Shown here piece after piece: positions 28,642 through 36,621 of a stretch of DNA of 64,000 nt. Within the stretch, counting starts at the first letter, position 1. Each line of letters opens with the position of its first letter. The notes under the pieces were generated by a model. The model made no database searches. It was not told the DNA's origin and saw nothing but the letters and a program-made list of their open reading frames with translations. The DNA comes from Pseudomonas putida (GTDB taxonomy: Bacteria; Pseudomonadota; Gammaproteobacteria; Pseudomonadales; Pseudomonadaceae): contig CP047152.1 of assembly GCA_041879295.1 (NCBI GenBank), forward strand, positions 687,501 through 751,500, given 5' to 3'. A program made the translations under genes and the position numbers.

Positions 28642-29850
28642 TCAGATCAAACTACCCAACTGGAAGATCGGCAGGTACATCGCCACCACCAGGCCACCCA
28701 CCAGCAAGCCCAGGATCAGCACGATGGCCGGCTCCAGCAGGCTGGTCAACTGGTCCAGCGCCTGGCTGACCTGTTCCTCGTAATGGCTGGCGGCTTTTTC
28801 CAGCATCTGGTCCAGCGTGCCGCTGGATTCACCGATGGCCGTCAACTGCACCAGCAAGGGGGGAAACAACGGTTCACCGGCCATCGCCTGGTTCAGCCCT
28901 TGCCCATTGGCCATGCCTTGGCGCAGCCGCAACACCGCCTGCTCGTGCAGGTCGCCACCCGTTACCCGCGCCACCGTCCCCAGCGCATCCAGCAACGGCA
29001 CCCCGGCGCCGTAGGACGTTGCCAGGCTACGCGCAAACCGCGCCAACGCGGCCTGCCCCAGCAGCTTGCCAAACACGGGCAAGCCCAGCACCCGCCAAGA
29101 TATCCACAGGCGCGCTGGCGCGTGCTGCCGGTAAAGCTGGCGCACGGCAACACCCATCACCAAGCCCATCACCAGCAGCAGCGGTGCAAACCGGCTCAGC
29201 CCTGTGGACAAGTTAATCACCCATTGGGTAAATGCCGGCAACGCCGCGCCCATGCCCGAGAACATGCTCTCGAATTTAGGAATCACCTCCAGCAACAAGA
29301 TCGCCGATACCCCCAGCCCGGTCAGCAACAGCAGCAGCGGGTAGATCATCGCCTTGCGCACCTTCTTGTGCAGCACCCGACGCTGTTCCAGCATGCCGGC
29401 CAGCTGCTCCAGCTGCCGGTCGAGCGTACCGGACTGCTCGCCCACCCGTACCAGGTTGCAATACAGCGCATCGAACCATGCCGGGTGACGCTGCAACGCA
29501 TCCGCCAACCCCAGGCCCGAGGCCACATCCTGTTTCAATCTTTCCAGCAGCGCCGCCTGCGCCGCATCGCAACCACTGCGGCCCATCACCTCGAACGCTT
29601 GCAGCAGCGGCACGCCGGCCTTGAGCAGCGTCGCCAATTGTCGGCTGAACCCCGCCGGGTCTGCCTTTTCGCGCCGCTTTGGCAAGCTGAACGCCAGCCC
29701 GCTGGCCGGCCGCAAACTCGCCACCGTGATGCCCTGGCGAATCAGCCCGGCGCGCACATAAGCCGGGCTGCGCCCGGGTGTTTGGCCGCTGACCGGCGTG
29801 CCATTGGCGTCGGTGCCGTGCCAGCGGTAGAGAAGTGAAGATGAAGTCAT
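28642..29850 (-). CDS. pilC: type IV pilus inner-membrane platform protein PilC
   Basis: GspF/PilC-family protein (402 aa), the membrane platform of the pilus motor. Two repeated GspF domains (about residues 65-190 and 270-395) each contain FxRQLATLLxAGVPLLQA or a variant, and three transmembrane helices are visible. ATG at 29850 gives the normal length. In most pseudomonads pilB, encoding the extension ATPase, precedes pilC, but here pilC faces pilA directly across a 216-base divergent region and pilB is absent. Confidence 0.93.
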   Translation of the reverse strand: MTSSSLLYRWHGTDANGTPVSGQTPGRSPAYVRAGLIRQGITVASLRPASGLAFSLPKRREKADPAGFSRQLATLLKAGVPLLQAFEVMGRSGCDAAQAALLERLKQDVASGLGLADALQRHPAWFDALYCNLVRVGEQSGTLDRQLEQLAGMLEQRRVLHKKVRKAMIYPLLLLLTGLGVSAILLLEVIPKFESMFSGMGAALPAFTQWVINLSTGLSRFAPLLLVMGLVMGVAVRQLYRQHAPARLWISWRVLGLPVFGKLLGQAALARFARSLATSYGAGVPLLDALGTVARVTGGDLHEQAVLRLRQGMANGQGLNQAMAGEPLFPPLLVQLTAIGESSGTLDQMLEKAASHYEEQVSQALDQLTSLLEPAIVLILGLLVGGLVVAMYLPIFQLGSLI

Positions 29851-30066
29851 GCAAAGGTCCTTGTTCAGCCCCGGCGACAAGCCTGGAAACAGCTTGCCGC
29901 GTCCATGCAAGGGCACGCGTCCGTGATGCTCACTAGAGTAGTTCAGCGAAGATGACGCCCGTGCGGGCAGGGGTGACAAAAGGTGTCTGTTCAGGCCTAC
30001 TGCGCCGCTGCCGGTTGGGGCGCAACTGACCTCAATGTGTAAGCGAATCAAAAAGGAACTACGTTC

Positions 30067-30477
30067 ATGAAAGGGCAACGCGGTATCACCCTGATCGAAC
30101 TGATGATCGTCGTCGCGATCATCGGCATTCTGGCGACCATCGCCTTACCGATGTACACCAACCACCAGGCACGCTCCAAGGCCGCGGCCGGGTTGCTGGA
30201 GATCAGCGCCCTGAAGACGGCGATGGATCTGCGGCTGAATGATGGAAAGGATGTAGCGGATGTCGCCGCGCTGGGTGGCCAGCCGGCGACGGCGCATTGT
30301 GCGATCACGGCGAGCGGGAAGGCTGCGGATGGCAGCGGCAGCATTGTCTGCACCCTGGTGGATGCGCCGGCCAACGCGCTGGGCAAGGCCCTGACCCTGA
30401 CGCGTTCGGCCAGCGGCTGGGCGTGCACGACCGACATCGAGGAAGACCTGGCGCCCAAAGGGTGCAAGGGGGCTTGA
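30067..30477 (+). CDS. pilA: type IV major pilin PilA
   Basis: Major pilin subunit (136 aa). The short positively charged leader MKGQRG is followed by [20 protein letters not shown], with Glu at mature position 5. The first mature residue is Ile where Phe is usual. The C-terminal pair [16 protein letters not shown] is the disulfide-closed D-region. AAAAAGGAAC precedes the ATG. Divergent from pilC. No convincing sigma-54 promoter with correct spacing was seen upstream, although pilA genes often have one. Confidence 0.93.
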   Translation: MKGQRGITLIELMIVVAIIGILATIALPMYTNHQARSKAAAGLLEISALKTAMDLRLNDGKDVADVAALGGQPATAHCAITASGKAADGSGSIVCTLVDAPANALGKALTLTRSASGWACTTDIEEDLAPKGCKGA

Positions 30478-30548
30478 GGGCAGGGCAATAAACCAGCGGA
30501 AACAGGGGTTTGCGTTACGGGTGTGAGCAGTGGTACGTTGCGCTACAC

Positions 30549-30624
30549 GCCGGTGTAGCTCAGTCGGTAGAGCAGCGCACTCGTAACGCGAAGGTCGCAG
30601 GTTCGATTCCTGTCTCCGGCACCA
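30549..30624 (+). tRNA. tRNA-Thr (CGT)
   Basis: 76-base cloverleaf GCCGGTG..TCCGGCACCA with anticodon CGT (loop CTCGTAA), TTCGATTCC T-loop and encoded CCA. It forms the left border of the accessory segment. I did not see a repeated copy of its 3' end further right. Confidence 0.96.
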
Positions 30625-30669
30625 GAATCAGTTGGCCTATGGCGATTTATCGCTACCTGGCACCAATAG

Positions 30670-30695
30670 AAGCCCGCCTTGTGCGGGCTTTTTTG
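30670..30695 (+). terminator. tRNA-Thr terminator
   Basis: AAGCCCGC-CTTGT-GCGGGCTT followed by a run of six T, 46 bases after the tRNA. Confidence 0.9.
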
Positions 30696-30924
30696 TTCCC
30701 GCTTTTTTCCCAAGGATCTGCGTGTTTTTGACTTAACGGTTCGCAGTTTTCCACTTAGGGTTGGACGTATTTTTAGATAATGGTTAGCTGTCGATCAGGT
30801 TTTGGCCAGTGTTTACGGGGTGAGAACCGAAATTTTTCTAGATAATGATTTTTCCGTTTAGTGAATCGCCCCTGGTTTCGTAGACACCTCCAAGCCTCAT
30901 AATGAGGCCCAAATAGGAGGTGCC

Positions 30925-31203
30925 ATGAGTCGTCAGCGTTACCCCGAAGAATTCAAGATCGAAGCGGTCAAGCAAGTGACCGAGAAAGGCAAACCTGTCG
31001 CCGATGTCGCCCAGCGCCTGGGCATGTCCGTGCACAGTCTTTACGCCTGGATCAAGGTCTACAGCAAGCCCCAAGAGCAGCGTCAGCAAGACGACGATCA
31101 GCAGGCCGAACTGCGCAAGCTACGCGCTGAACTCAAGCGCGTGACGGAAGAGCGAGACATCTTAAAAAAGGCCGCCGCGTACTTTGCCAAGGAGTGCGGC
31201 TGA
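30925..31203 (+). CDS. IS3-group transposase OrfA
   Basis: 92-residue helix-turn-helix protein beginning MSRQRYPEEFKIEAVKQV, with a leucine-zipper-like C-terminal half (LRKLRAELKRVTEERDILKKAA). Binds the terminal repeats and, alone, regulates transposition. Ribosome site AGGAGG lies seven bases before the ATG. Its 3' end overlaps orfB by ten bases in the -1 frame. Confidence 0.92.
   Translation: MSRQRYPEEFKIEAVKQVTEKGKPVADVAQRLGMSVHSLYAWIKVYSKPQEQRQQDDDQQAELRKLRAELKRVTEERDILKKAAAYFAKECG
31164..31170 (+). promoter_or_regulatory. programmed -1 frameshift site
   Basis: The heptamer A AAA AAG lies in the orfA frame as TTA AAA AAG. Slipping back one base continues in the frame of orfB with no stop before its GTG at 31194, so an OrfAB fusion transposase (30925-32075) can be made, as is established for the IS3 family. 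Confidence 0.85.
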
Positions 31204-32075
31204 AGTACGCCTTCATCAAGAAGCACTCGACTGATTACCCGGTGCGGCGCCTTTGCCAAACCCTCAAGGTGCACCCCAGCGGCTATTACGCCTGGCTGGC
31301 CGAGCCTCAATCTGCCCGAGCAAAAGAAGATCAACGTCTGCTTGGCTTGATCAAACACGCTTGGCTGGAAAGCGGAGGTGTATACGGCTACCGCAAAATT
31401 CACGATGACCTGCGTGAGCTGGGAGAGGAATGCGGCCGAAATCGAGTCAGGCGCTTGATGCAGGCGGAGGGGCTGCGTTCTCAAACGGGCTATCGGCGGC
31501 GTCCAGGGTTCTATGGTGGAAAACCAACAGTGGCCTCGCCCAACCACCTCGCGCGGCAGTTCAAGGTAAGTGAGCCGAACAAGGTCTGGGTGACAGATAT
31601 CACTTACATCCGCACCTATGAAGGGTGGCTCTACCTCGCGGTAGTGCTGGATTTGTTCTCACGCCAAGTAATTGGTTGGTCAATGAAGCCAAGGATGTGC
31701 AGCGACCTGGCTATCGACGCGATGTTGATGGCTGTTTGGCGACGCAAGCCTCAGCAGCAAGTTATGATTCACTCAGATCAAGGTAGTCAGTTCAGTAGCT
31801 CGGATTGGAAAAGCTTTTTGAAGGCCAACAATGTAATCAGCAGCATGAGCCGGCGGGGAAACTGCCACGACAATGCCGTAGCCGAGAGCTTTTTCCAGCT
31901 TTTGAAGCGAGAGCGAATCCGACGAAAGATCTACACAACCCGTGAAGAAGCCCGAAGTGATATTTTCGATTACATCGAGATGTTCTATAACCCTAAACGC
32001 CGACACAGCAGTGCTATGCAGCTGTCTCCAGTAGAGTATGAGAAACGCTATTTCCTGAGCTTGGAGAGTGTCTAG
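31194..32075 (+). CDS. IS3-group transposase OrfB (catalytic)
   Basis: 293-residue catalytic part with an rve integrase core. The DDE triad is readable in WVTDITYI, MIHSDQGSQF and NAVAESFFQLLKRE, and the N-terminal HTH_21 region includes GVYGYRKIHDDL. Normally expressed as the C-terminal half of the OrfAB frameshift product; the GTG at 31194 may be an internal start. No inactivating mutation was seen. Confidence 0.92.
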   Translation: MRLKYAFIKKHSTDYPVRRLCQTLKVHPSGYYAWLAEPQSARAKEDQRLLGLIKHAWLESGGVYGYRKIHDDLRELGEECGRNRVRRLMQAEGLRSQTGYRRRPGFYGGKPTVASPNHLARQFKVSEPNKVWVTDITYIRTYEGWLYLAVVLDLFSRQVIGWSMKPRMCSDLAIDAMLMAVWRRKPQQQVMIHSDQGSQFSSSDWKSFLKANNVISSMSRRGNCHDNAVAESFFQLLKRERIRRKIYTTREEARSDIFDYIEMFYNPKRRHSSAMQLSPVEYEKRYFLSLESV

Positions 32076-32113
32076 AAAACCAGGGGCGATTCATCCATCC
32101 CCTGCTGCCTTTC

Positions 32114-32503
32114 TCAACCCCAGAGCTTCGCAGCCTGCGGCACCCCGCCATAACCATAGGCCGTAGCACGCACCTCGATGAGGTGAACATTCGAATGCGG
32201 GTGCACATTCCCGATGCGCTGCGAAAGCAAATCATACGACTCACGCTGATAACGCCGTTTCTGCTCCACTGTCGTCGTCTCGTCGGTGATCGTGACCTCC
32301 AGGCGAAAGCTATTTCGCCCCAAGCTCTCAAGTGATTCACTGTCGATGAACCACAACCCAGGATCGACGAACCGAACGATCACCATCGTTTGCGATGGCA
32401 GCTTGTCCAGAACACGAGCAGTCAGTTCCGTCAGCTCATGACTTAGGTGCGACGCCAGCGCAGCATCTGGCGCGCCGGATAAGGTCAAGGTGATACCAGG
32501 CAT
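32114..32503 (-). CDS. tautomerase-superfamily protein
   Basis: 129-residue protein with the mature N-terminal proline (MPGITLTLSG) that is the catalytic base of 4-oxalocrotonate tautomerase and MIF-type enzymes. The later part (PSQTMVIVRFVDPGLWFIDS and NVHLIEVRATAYGYGG) fits the two-motif beta-alpha-beta fold of longer family members. The natural substrate is unknown. It is divergent from a LysR regulator 102 bases away, a common arrangement for a regulated catabolic enzyme. The stop is 21 bases from the right end of the IS element. Confidence 0.75.
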   Translation of the reverse strand: MPGITLTLSGAPDAALASHLSHELTELTARVLDKLPSQTMVIVRFVDPGLWFIDSESLESLGRNSFRLEVTITDETTTVEQKRRYQRESYDLLSQRIGNVHPHSNVHLIEVRATAYGYGGVPQAAKLWG

Positions 32504-32517
32504 TTGGGTGATCCTCG

Positions 32518-32539
32518 TAAGTGATTTGCCTGTAACTTA
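32518..32539. promoter_or_regulatory. candidate LysR binding palindrome
   Basis: TAAGT-N12-ACTTA in the 102-base region between the tautomerase and LysR genes. Palindromes of this size with a T..A core are typical LysR-family sites, so it probably controls one or both divergent genes. Confidence 0.45.
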
Positions 32540-32605
32540 GCCTTTGAACACGATCCCAAAAAGCGGGAATATCAGGTCTCATCTTCCTGTTTATCCGGAA
32601 CTTGC

Positions 32606-33448
32606 ATGTACCACTTCGACCTTGCCCAGCTCCACGTCTACTTGGCGGTCTGCGATGCTGGCAGCATCTCTGCTGCCGCGCCTGGCCTGTTTCGCTCAAC
32701 CTCCGCCATCAGCGAACAGCTGCGTAAGCTGGAAGACGCCATCGGCGTCGACTTGCTCATCCGAGGCAAGCAAGGCGTTCGCCCAACCCCGGCAGGTGAA
32801 CGCCTTGTACGCCACGCCAGGCAGCTCCTCACCCTGGGCGAGCGGGCGCTGTCCGATGTCCGAGGCGAACAGTTCGAAGGGGAGATACGCCTGGCGATCA
32901 CCGATTACTTCCGCCCCGACGACATTGCTGGCCTGCTGAAAAAATTACGTGAATGGCACCCACGGCTTCGACTTCATGTGGTGATGAAAAAGAGCCTGGA
33001 AATGGATCAGGCAAGTGACTACCTGGATATCGGCTTGGCCATGTGTTTTAACAAACGCTTGCCCACAGCCAACACCTTCGAGGTGAGGCAGGAACCCCTG
33101 CAGTGGGTTGCCGCTGCAGGCTGGGTTCCAGAGCCTGGGCAGCCGCTGCCACTGCTCGCGATCAGCGGATGTGGATTGTCGGACTACAGCTGCCAGATAT
33201 TGGAACGCGCCCATGTCGAATACGAGATCGTTTACTCGACCTCAGGTGTGGCGGGGTTGCAATCAGCATTGAGGGCAGGGCTTGGCATTGCGTGCCTTAA
33301 TGCGAGTGCCATACCGGACGGCGTGGAGCCCTACAGGACTGGACTGCCGGCGTTGGCGCAGGCCAGGTTCTTGCTGCTTCCACCGCGCAAGGGGGAATCT
33401 GAGCTGGTAGAAAATGTGCGGCGATTGTTGCAGGGTTATCTCGCGTAG
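32606..33448 (+). CDS. LysR-family transcriptional regulator
   Basis: 280-residue regulator. The N-terminal winged helix-turn-helix covers about residues 5-63 (LHVYLAVCDAGSISAAAPGL and TPAGERLVRHARQLL). A periplasmic-binding-protein-like co-inducer domain follows. Start ATG 32606 fits the family, where the HTH begins almost at once. It likely regulates the divergent tautomerase gene in response to an aromatic or organic acid; that ligand is inference only. Confidence 0.85.
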   Translation: MYHFDLAQLHVYLAVCDAGSISAAAPGLFRSTSAISEQLRKLEDAIGVDLLIRGKQGVRPTPAGERLVRHARQLLTLGERALSDVRGEQFEGEIRLAITDYFRPDDIAGLLKKLREWHPRLRLHVVMKKSLEMDQASDYLDIGLAMCFNKRLPTANTFEVRQEPLQWVAAAGWVPEPGQPLPLLAISGCGLSDYSCQILERAHVEYEIVYSTSGVAGLQSALRAGLGIACLNASAIPDGVEPYRTGLPALAQARFLLLPPRKGESELVENVRRLLQGYLA

Positions 33449-33737
33449 GGTTGGGGACGAGGCGTTCATGGTGTCAGGCTAAAGGACATGGATTTGGGCC
33501 TTTGTCCCGTGGGTATCCAGGTTGCCTTCTGCTCGAAGTGCGGCATCGCAGCCCGTGCCATCCACCACCTGACCCAACGCAAATAAACAGGGTCCTATCA
33601 CTCATAGGCCGAACCCCAGGCAGTTCCTGCTTCCCAGGTGCAGCAACTACCTCTAGCCCCCTCCCGCGCGCTGTGAATGCATAATCGGTAGTATGGTGCC
33701 GGTTTTTCCAGCGCTTAAGCTTTTAATCAGCAAAATA

Positions 33738-33766
33738 TTGCCGATTCCTGCCATGCGCACTATGAT
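33738..33766 (+). promoter_or_regulatory. promoter of the hipA-xre operon
   Basis: TTGCCG at 33738-33743 and TATGAT at 33761-33766 with 17 bases between. The -10 box abuts the left arm of the palindrome TAATCAG..CTGATTA, so a repressor bound there would block RNA polymerase. Confidence 0.65.
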
Positions 33767-33789
33767 AATCAGCATTAAAGTACTGATTA
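33766..33789. promoter_or_regulatory. candidate operator for the XRE antitoxin
   Basis: TAATCAG-N10-CTGATTA, perfect 7 bp arms, overlapping the -10 box and the presumed start of transcription. A further half site TAATCAG occurs at 33724-33730, just upstream of the -35. This is the expected layout for autoregulation of a toxin-antitoxin operon. Confidence 0.6.
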
Positions 33790-33800
33790 ATGGTGTCCCG

Positions 33801-35117
33801 ATGCCGCTCAGACTCACGATCCAGGCTTTCTCCGATGGTGCATGGCGCGATGCAGCGACACTCACGGTTGAGAACCCCGAGCGTGTTGCTGATGGAAGGT
33901 GCCTTGTCGCCTACGACGGCGACTACATCATCGCGAACGTTGATCGCATGGAAGATCGTTGCGAACTCGCCCTAAGCGTTAACCTTCCGTTGAACTGGGA
34001 CCACCATGACGTCAAAGGGTATCCAGCATTCCTCTACGACATCATTCCCTCTGGTGCTGCCAAGGACTCTCTTGAATCCCGCTACGGGCGCCTTAAGCCC
34101 GAAGGTGTGGAAATGGGGCTTTACCTTCTGGAGCGCTTCACGCCGGCGCCTATTGGACATCTGCGCATCAAGGAATCGGTGGAAGGCCTTCAGCCGGATC
34201 GGAACGAGGCTTTCGCGCGTGCTGAGGTCGTGGACAGGACGAACGAATTTCTTGAGTACGCCTATGAAACCGGCGCGGCGTTGGGCGGTGCTACCGGTGC
34301 CAACGGGCAAGCCCCCAAGCTGGTCATGACCGAAGCCCACGGCGGTGCTCTGTATGCTGATGCGATGCTCCCCGATGACCAGGCGTGCCGTCACTGGCTG
34401 ATTAAGTTCGCGCGTAATCGAGGCGGCGAGCGCGACCAAGACATCCTGCGAACAGAGTTTCATTACTACAAGGCGGTTGCTGCCCTCGGCCTTGATACGG
34501 TTCCCACTGATGGTTTGGCGCTTGAAGAGGCAGTGAAGCCAAGCCTCTGGATGCCACGATTTGATCGCCGAGTAGTGGATGGCGTGGTGGAGCGGATACC
34601 GCTGGAGTCGGTGTACTCGATCTGCGGTATTACCGGCTACGCGCATCCGATGGCGCATGCCGAAGTTGTTCACCGCCTGGTAGGTCTATGGATCGATAAC
34701 GGCCAGCAGGATGAGGTGGACGACCTGGTGTTCGAGTACGTGCGGCGCGATCTGCTGAACCGCATTCTAGGGAACACCGATAACCACGGCCGCAACACCT
34801 CCATCATGCGTGTGGGTGGGAAGTTTCGTTTGGCGCCAATCTATGACCTCGCGCCAATGATCCTGGATGAAGAGGGCATCACACGGACGACGAAGTGGGC
34901 GGCGGAGCGCAAGGGGTCTTCCAATTGGCGCGATAACTGCGCTGAGCTGGTTGGTTACACCGATCCCGATGTCCTGCTGCAACGGTTGATGCATGCGGCT
35001 GAGGCATTCCGGGCGTTGCCCGATCTGCTGACCGATGCGCCCGAATCGATGCGCAATGCAGCCTCTCTACCCGTGAATAACCTGGACAAGCGACTCGTGG
35101 AGTGGGGACTGCGATGA
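33801..35117 (+). CDS. HipA-family Ser/Thr kinase toxin
   Basis: 438-residue kinase-like protein of the HipA family; E. coli HipA phosphorylates GltX and induces dormancy. The phosphate-binding region GGATGANGQAPKLV (about residues 161-174), the catalytic loop LGNTDNHGRNTS (about 324-335) with its Asp and Asn, and the metal-binding YDLAP (about 347) are intact, so activity is plausible. The equivalent of the regulatory Ser in the P-loop of HipA appears to be Thr or Gly here. ATG 33801 was chosen because upstream in-frame ATGs lie inside or before the -10 box. Four-base overlap with the XRE gene. Confidence 0.82.
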   Translation: MPLRLTIQAFSDGAWRDAATLTVENPERVADGRCLVAYDGDYIIANVDRMEDRCELALSVNLPLNWDHHDVKGYPAFLYDIIPSGAAKDSLESRYGRLKPEGVEMGLYLLERFTPAPIGHLRIKESVEGLQPDRNEAFARAEVVDRTNEFLEYAYETGAALGGATGANGQAPKLVMTEAHGGALYADAMLPDDQACRHWLIKFARNRGGERDQDILRTEFHYYKAVAALGLDTVPTDGLALEEAVKPSLWMPRFDRRVVDGVVERIPLESVYSICGITGYAHPMAHAEVVHRLVGLWIDNGQQDEVDDLVFEYVRRDLLNRILGNTDNHGRNTSIMRVGGKFRLAPIYDLAPMILDEEGITRTTKWAAERKGSSNWRDNCAELVGYTDPDVLLQRLMHAAEAFRALPDLLTDAPESMRNAASLPVNNLDKRLVEWGLR

Positions 35118-35572
35118 AAAAACTACAGCCTGAAGAGCGCGCCCAGCTTGTAGAGGATATCGTCAAGCGCAACGCGGCGGGGCTCGATCCAATTGGGGCA
35201 TCTATCCGCCGTCTACGGCTCGAAGTCACCGGGCTTGACCAAGAGACCTTCGCGGCCATGTGCAAGATGTCCACGAAAAGCCTGTACGAACTGGAAAGCG
35301 GGAAGTCGAACCCGAAGCTCAGCACTTTGGAGGCCGTGCTTCGGCTTTTTGGCGTGCGGATGGGTATGGTGATGACAGCCAAAGATCAGCCCACTGCAAC
35401 GCTCGTCGGCCAGACGAAGCCTGGTGGGCCAATGGCGGTGGGCGCGCCGCTGGCCAGTTCCGGGGTGGTGGCCGGACCCAAACGCGGGAAAAGCCCTGCG
35501 GCAGCCAAAGCGAAGAAGACAGTGTCGAGGCCGGCATCGCCACGGGCACGGAAAAGCAGTCAGGAACAGTGA
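35114..35572 (+). CDS. XRE-family antitoxin/regulator (HipB-like)
   Basis: 152-residue DNA-binding protein. The helix-turn-helix covers about residues 22-83 (IGASIRRLRLEVTGLDQETF, MSTKSLYELESGKSNPKLSTLEAVLRLFG). A low-complexity Ala/Lys/Pro/Ser-rich basic tail of about 60 residues follows. As antitoxin it should bind HipA and repress the operon through the TAATCAG palindrome. It is downstream of the toxin, the reverse of E. coli hipBA. ATGA overlap indicates coupled translation. Confidence 0.8.
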   Translation: MKKLQPEERAQLVEDIVKRNAAGLDPIGASIRRLRLEVTGLDQETFAAMCKMSTKSLYELESGKSNPKLSTLEAVLRLFGVRMGMVMTAKDQPTATLVGQTKPGGPMAVGAPLASSGVVAGPKRGKSPAAAKAKKTVSRPASPRARKSSQEQ

Positions 35573-35768
35573 GATTGATGTGGGATGCAAATAAAGTCTC
35601 ATCCCATGTTCCTATAAGGATTTGTCCCCGACGCGAAGTTCGGTGCTGAAACTTCGCGTTCGTTTATAAGCAATAACAGCTGCTTCGGCGCCGTTCGTAC
35701 ATTATTAAGAGACGTTTCCTACAACTTCCATACTTGCCCCGCCAAGCAATGTGAGGCTAAATCTCTGC

Positions 35769-35989
35769 GTCACGGTAAATCCCGTGACCGGGCGTAGGAA
35801 CCCGTTGGTAAACTTGGCGCATGCACTAGGCGCCCCTGCACCACAGCTGGCGCTTTTTTTGTGTCTGCCGTGCTGTGTCATGGCGGCTGTGTGTGGGCAG
35901 GCTTCGGCCTGGCCGGGTTTCCAAGTTTCCCGGTATTCCTACCCTGCACACAGCTGCCACCCAATCCCGTAGGAAGGATCGTGGCAGCT
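35769..35989 (+). ncRNA. C4 antisense RNA-like structured element, copy A
   Basis: Stems in order: GTCACGG/CCGTGAC (35769-35788), CGGG/CCCG (35789-35804), GGCGC/GCGCC (35816-35834), or alternatively GCGCC/GGCGC with seven T (35830-35860). These are followed by the strongly conserved GTGTCTGCCGTGCTG block, CAGGC-TTCG-GCCTG (35898-35911), CCGGG/CCCGG (35913-35933) and AGCTGCCAC/GTGGCAGCT (35952-35989). The order of stems and the TTTTTTTGTG..GCTGCCACC sequence recall the C4 antisense RNA of phages P1/P7 and its chromosomal relatives. Copy B at 36622 keeps every stem with different bases. The family assignment is from memory and needs a covariance-model search. Confidence 0.6.
35816..35860 (+). 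terminator. attenuator-like alternative hairpins, copy A
   Basis: Segment 1 GGCGC (35816-35820), segment 2 GCGCC (35830-35834) and segment 3 GGCGC (35849-35853) followed by TTTTTTT. Pairing 2-3 makes a factor-independent terminator with a 14-base loop; pairing 1-2 prevents it. The same arrangement and loop length occur in copy B. Confidence 0.55.
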
Positions 35990-36136
35990 CCAACTAAAAC
36001 TTGGAGCCTCATGCATGCTTACCTCAAGTCCAAGCAGGACCCTCGCATTCGTTCTCCACCGTTGTTCTTCAACGGCCATCAGCTACCTTGCCGTCAGCCA
36101 ATCCCGCTCCGTCCCCGGTCATTCGGAGGTGCGGCC

Positions 36137-36364
36137 ATGACTGACCAAGAACGCCTCTCCACCATCCAAAGCTACGCCTGGACCCTCGAACTGCTAGGCG
36201 AAGCCCTGGTCCAGCACGACGAAATGCTGGAATGCGAACACAACCCACGACTGAGCTTTCGCAATACGGCTGGGATTCACCAAGCGATTCGGATCATCAG
36301 CCGGTTGGCCAGTGAGCAGTGTGGGAAGGTGTTGGAACGCGGTGGTCAGGAGTTGGAGGGTTAG
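36137..36364 (+). CDS. small conserved protein of unknown function, cassette A
   Basis: 75-residue soluble acidic protein MTDQERLSTIQSYAWTLELL.., predicted mostly alpha-helical, with no membrane segment or known motif. The first 65 residues are identical to the protein at 36980 although the DNA differs by several silent changes and the upstream leaders are divergent. ATG 36137 follows CGGAGGTGCGGCC, a good ribosome site. An in-frame ATG at 36011 would give a 117-residue form beginning MHAYLKSKQDPRIRSPP. The gene occupies the place of the icd/ant genes after phage C4 RNA, but shows no resemblance that I recognise to either. Confidence 0.7.
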   Translation: MTDQERLSTIQSYAWTLELLGEALVQHDEMLECEHNPRLSFRNTAGIHQAIRIISRLASEQCGKVLERGGQELEG

Positions 36365-36621
36365 GCGATGAGGTTGATTAGGCCAGGTATCGCAGGTTGC
36401 GCCTGGCTTAGTCTGTTGAAGGCCGCTGATGGACTGTTGCAGTCATGTCGGGGTATGGGGCTGCTGCGCAGCCCTTCGCAGGCAAGCCAGCTCCTACACG
36501 GATCGCATTCATCTTGGGAAGTGCATGTGACCTGTGGTAATCCGTTTTCCTACGGCGTGCGTTGGCTATTCGTACCCCGAGAAACTTGCGAAAACCGCCA
36601 CCCAGGAATAAAGTCCCTACG
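36365..36621 (+). other. spacer between the two cassettes
   Basis: 257 bp without a supported gene. A GGGCTGCTGCGCAGCCC hairpin near 36460-36476, followed by a REP-like CTTCGCAGGCAAGCCAGCTC, may end the cassette A transcript. Confidence 0.5.

Larger units (their letters stand above)
30862..32093 (+). mobile_element. IS3-family (IS3 group) insertion sequence, complete
   Basis: 1,232 bp element bounded by imperfect inverted repeats. The left end starts TGAATCGCCCCTGGTTT and the complement of the right end reads TGAATCGCCCCTGGTTT as well, with 24 of the first 26 positions matching and similarity extending to about 35. Ends are TG/CA as in the IS3 family. It contains overlapping orfA and orfB with a slippery A6G site and an intact DDE catalytic set, so it looks able to transpose. 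Flanking bases (TAG at left, TCC at right) do not form a direct target repeat. Confidence 0.92.
33449..33800 (+). other. 352 bp region between the LysR gene and hipA
   Basis: No gene is supported in 33449-33700; I see nothing there beyond short GC-rich tracts. The right third (33720-33800) is A/T-rich and contains the promoter and palindromic operator of the hipA-xre operon. Confidence 0.6.
35573..36136 (+). other. 564 bp leader region of cassette A
   Basis: No conventional gene. 35573-35760 shows nothing recognisable. 35769-35989 is a chain of hairpins resembling C4 antisense RNA (listed separately). 35987-36007 adds GCTCCAA-N7-TTGGAGC, and 36058-36074 a CCGTT-GTTCTTC-AACGG hairpin that recurs in cassette B with paired changes. 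An open frame starting ATG 36011 (MHAYLKSKQDPRIRSPPLFF) runs into the small protein at 36137. Confidence 0.6.

Noticed and set aside
29851..30066. Sigma-54 promoter upstream of pilA (TGGAAACAGCTTGC near 29883)
   Set aside because: The GG and GC elements are nine bases apart, not ten, so it does not fit a -24/-12 promoter.
30601..30624. tRNA-Thr 3' end as an attachment site
   Set aside because: I did not find a second copy of its last 20 bases to the right, and no integrase gene is present.
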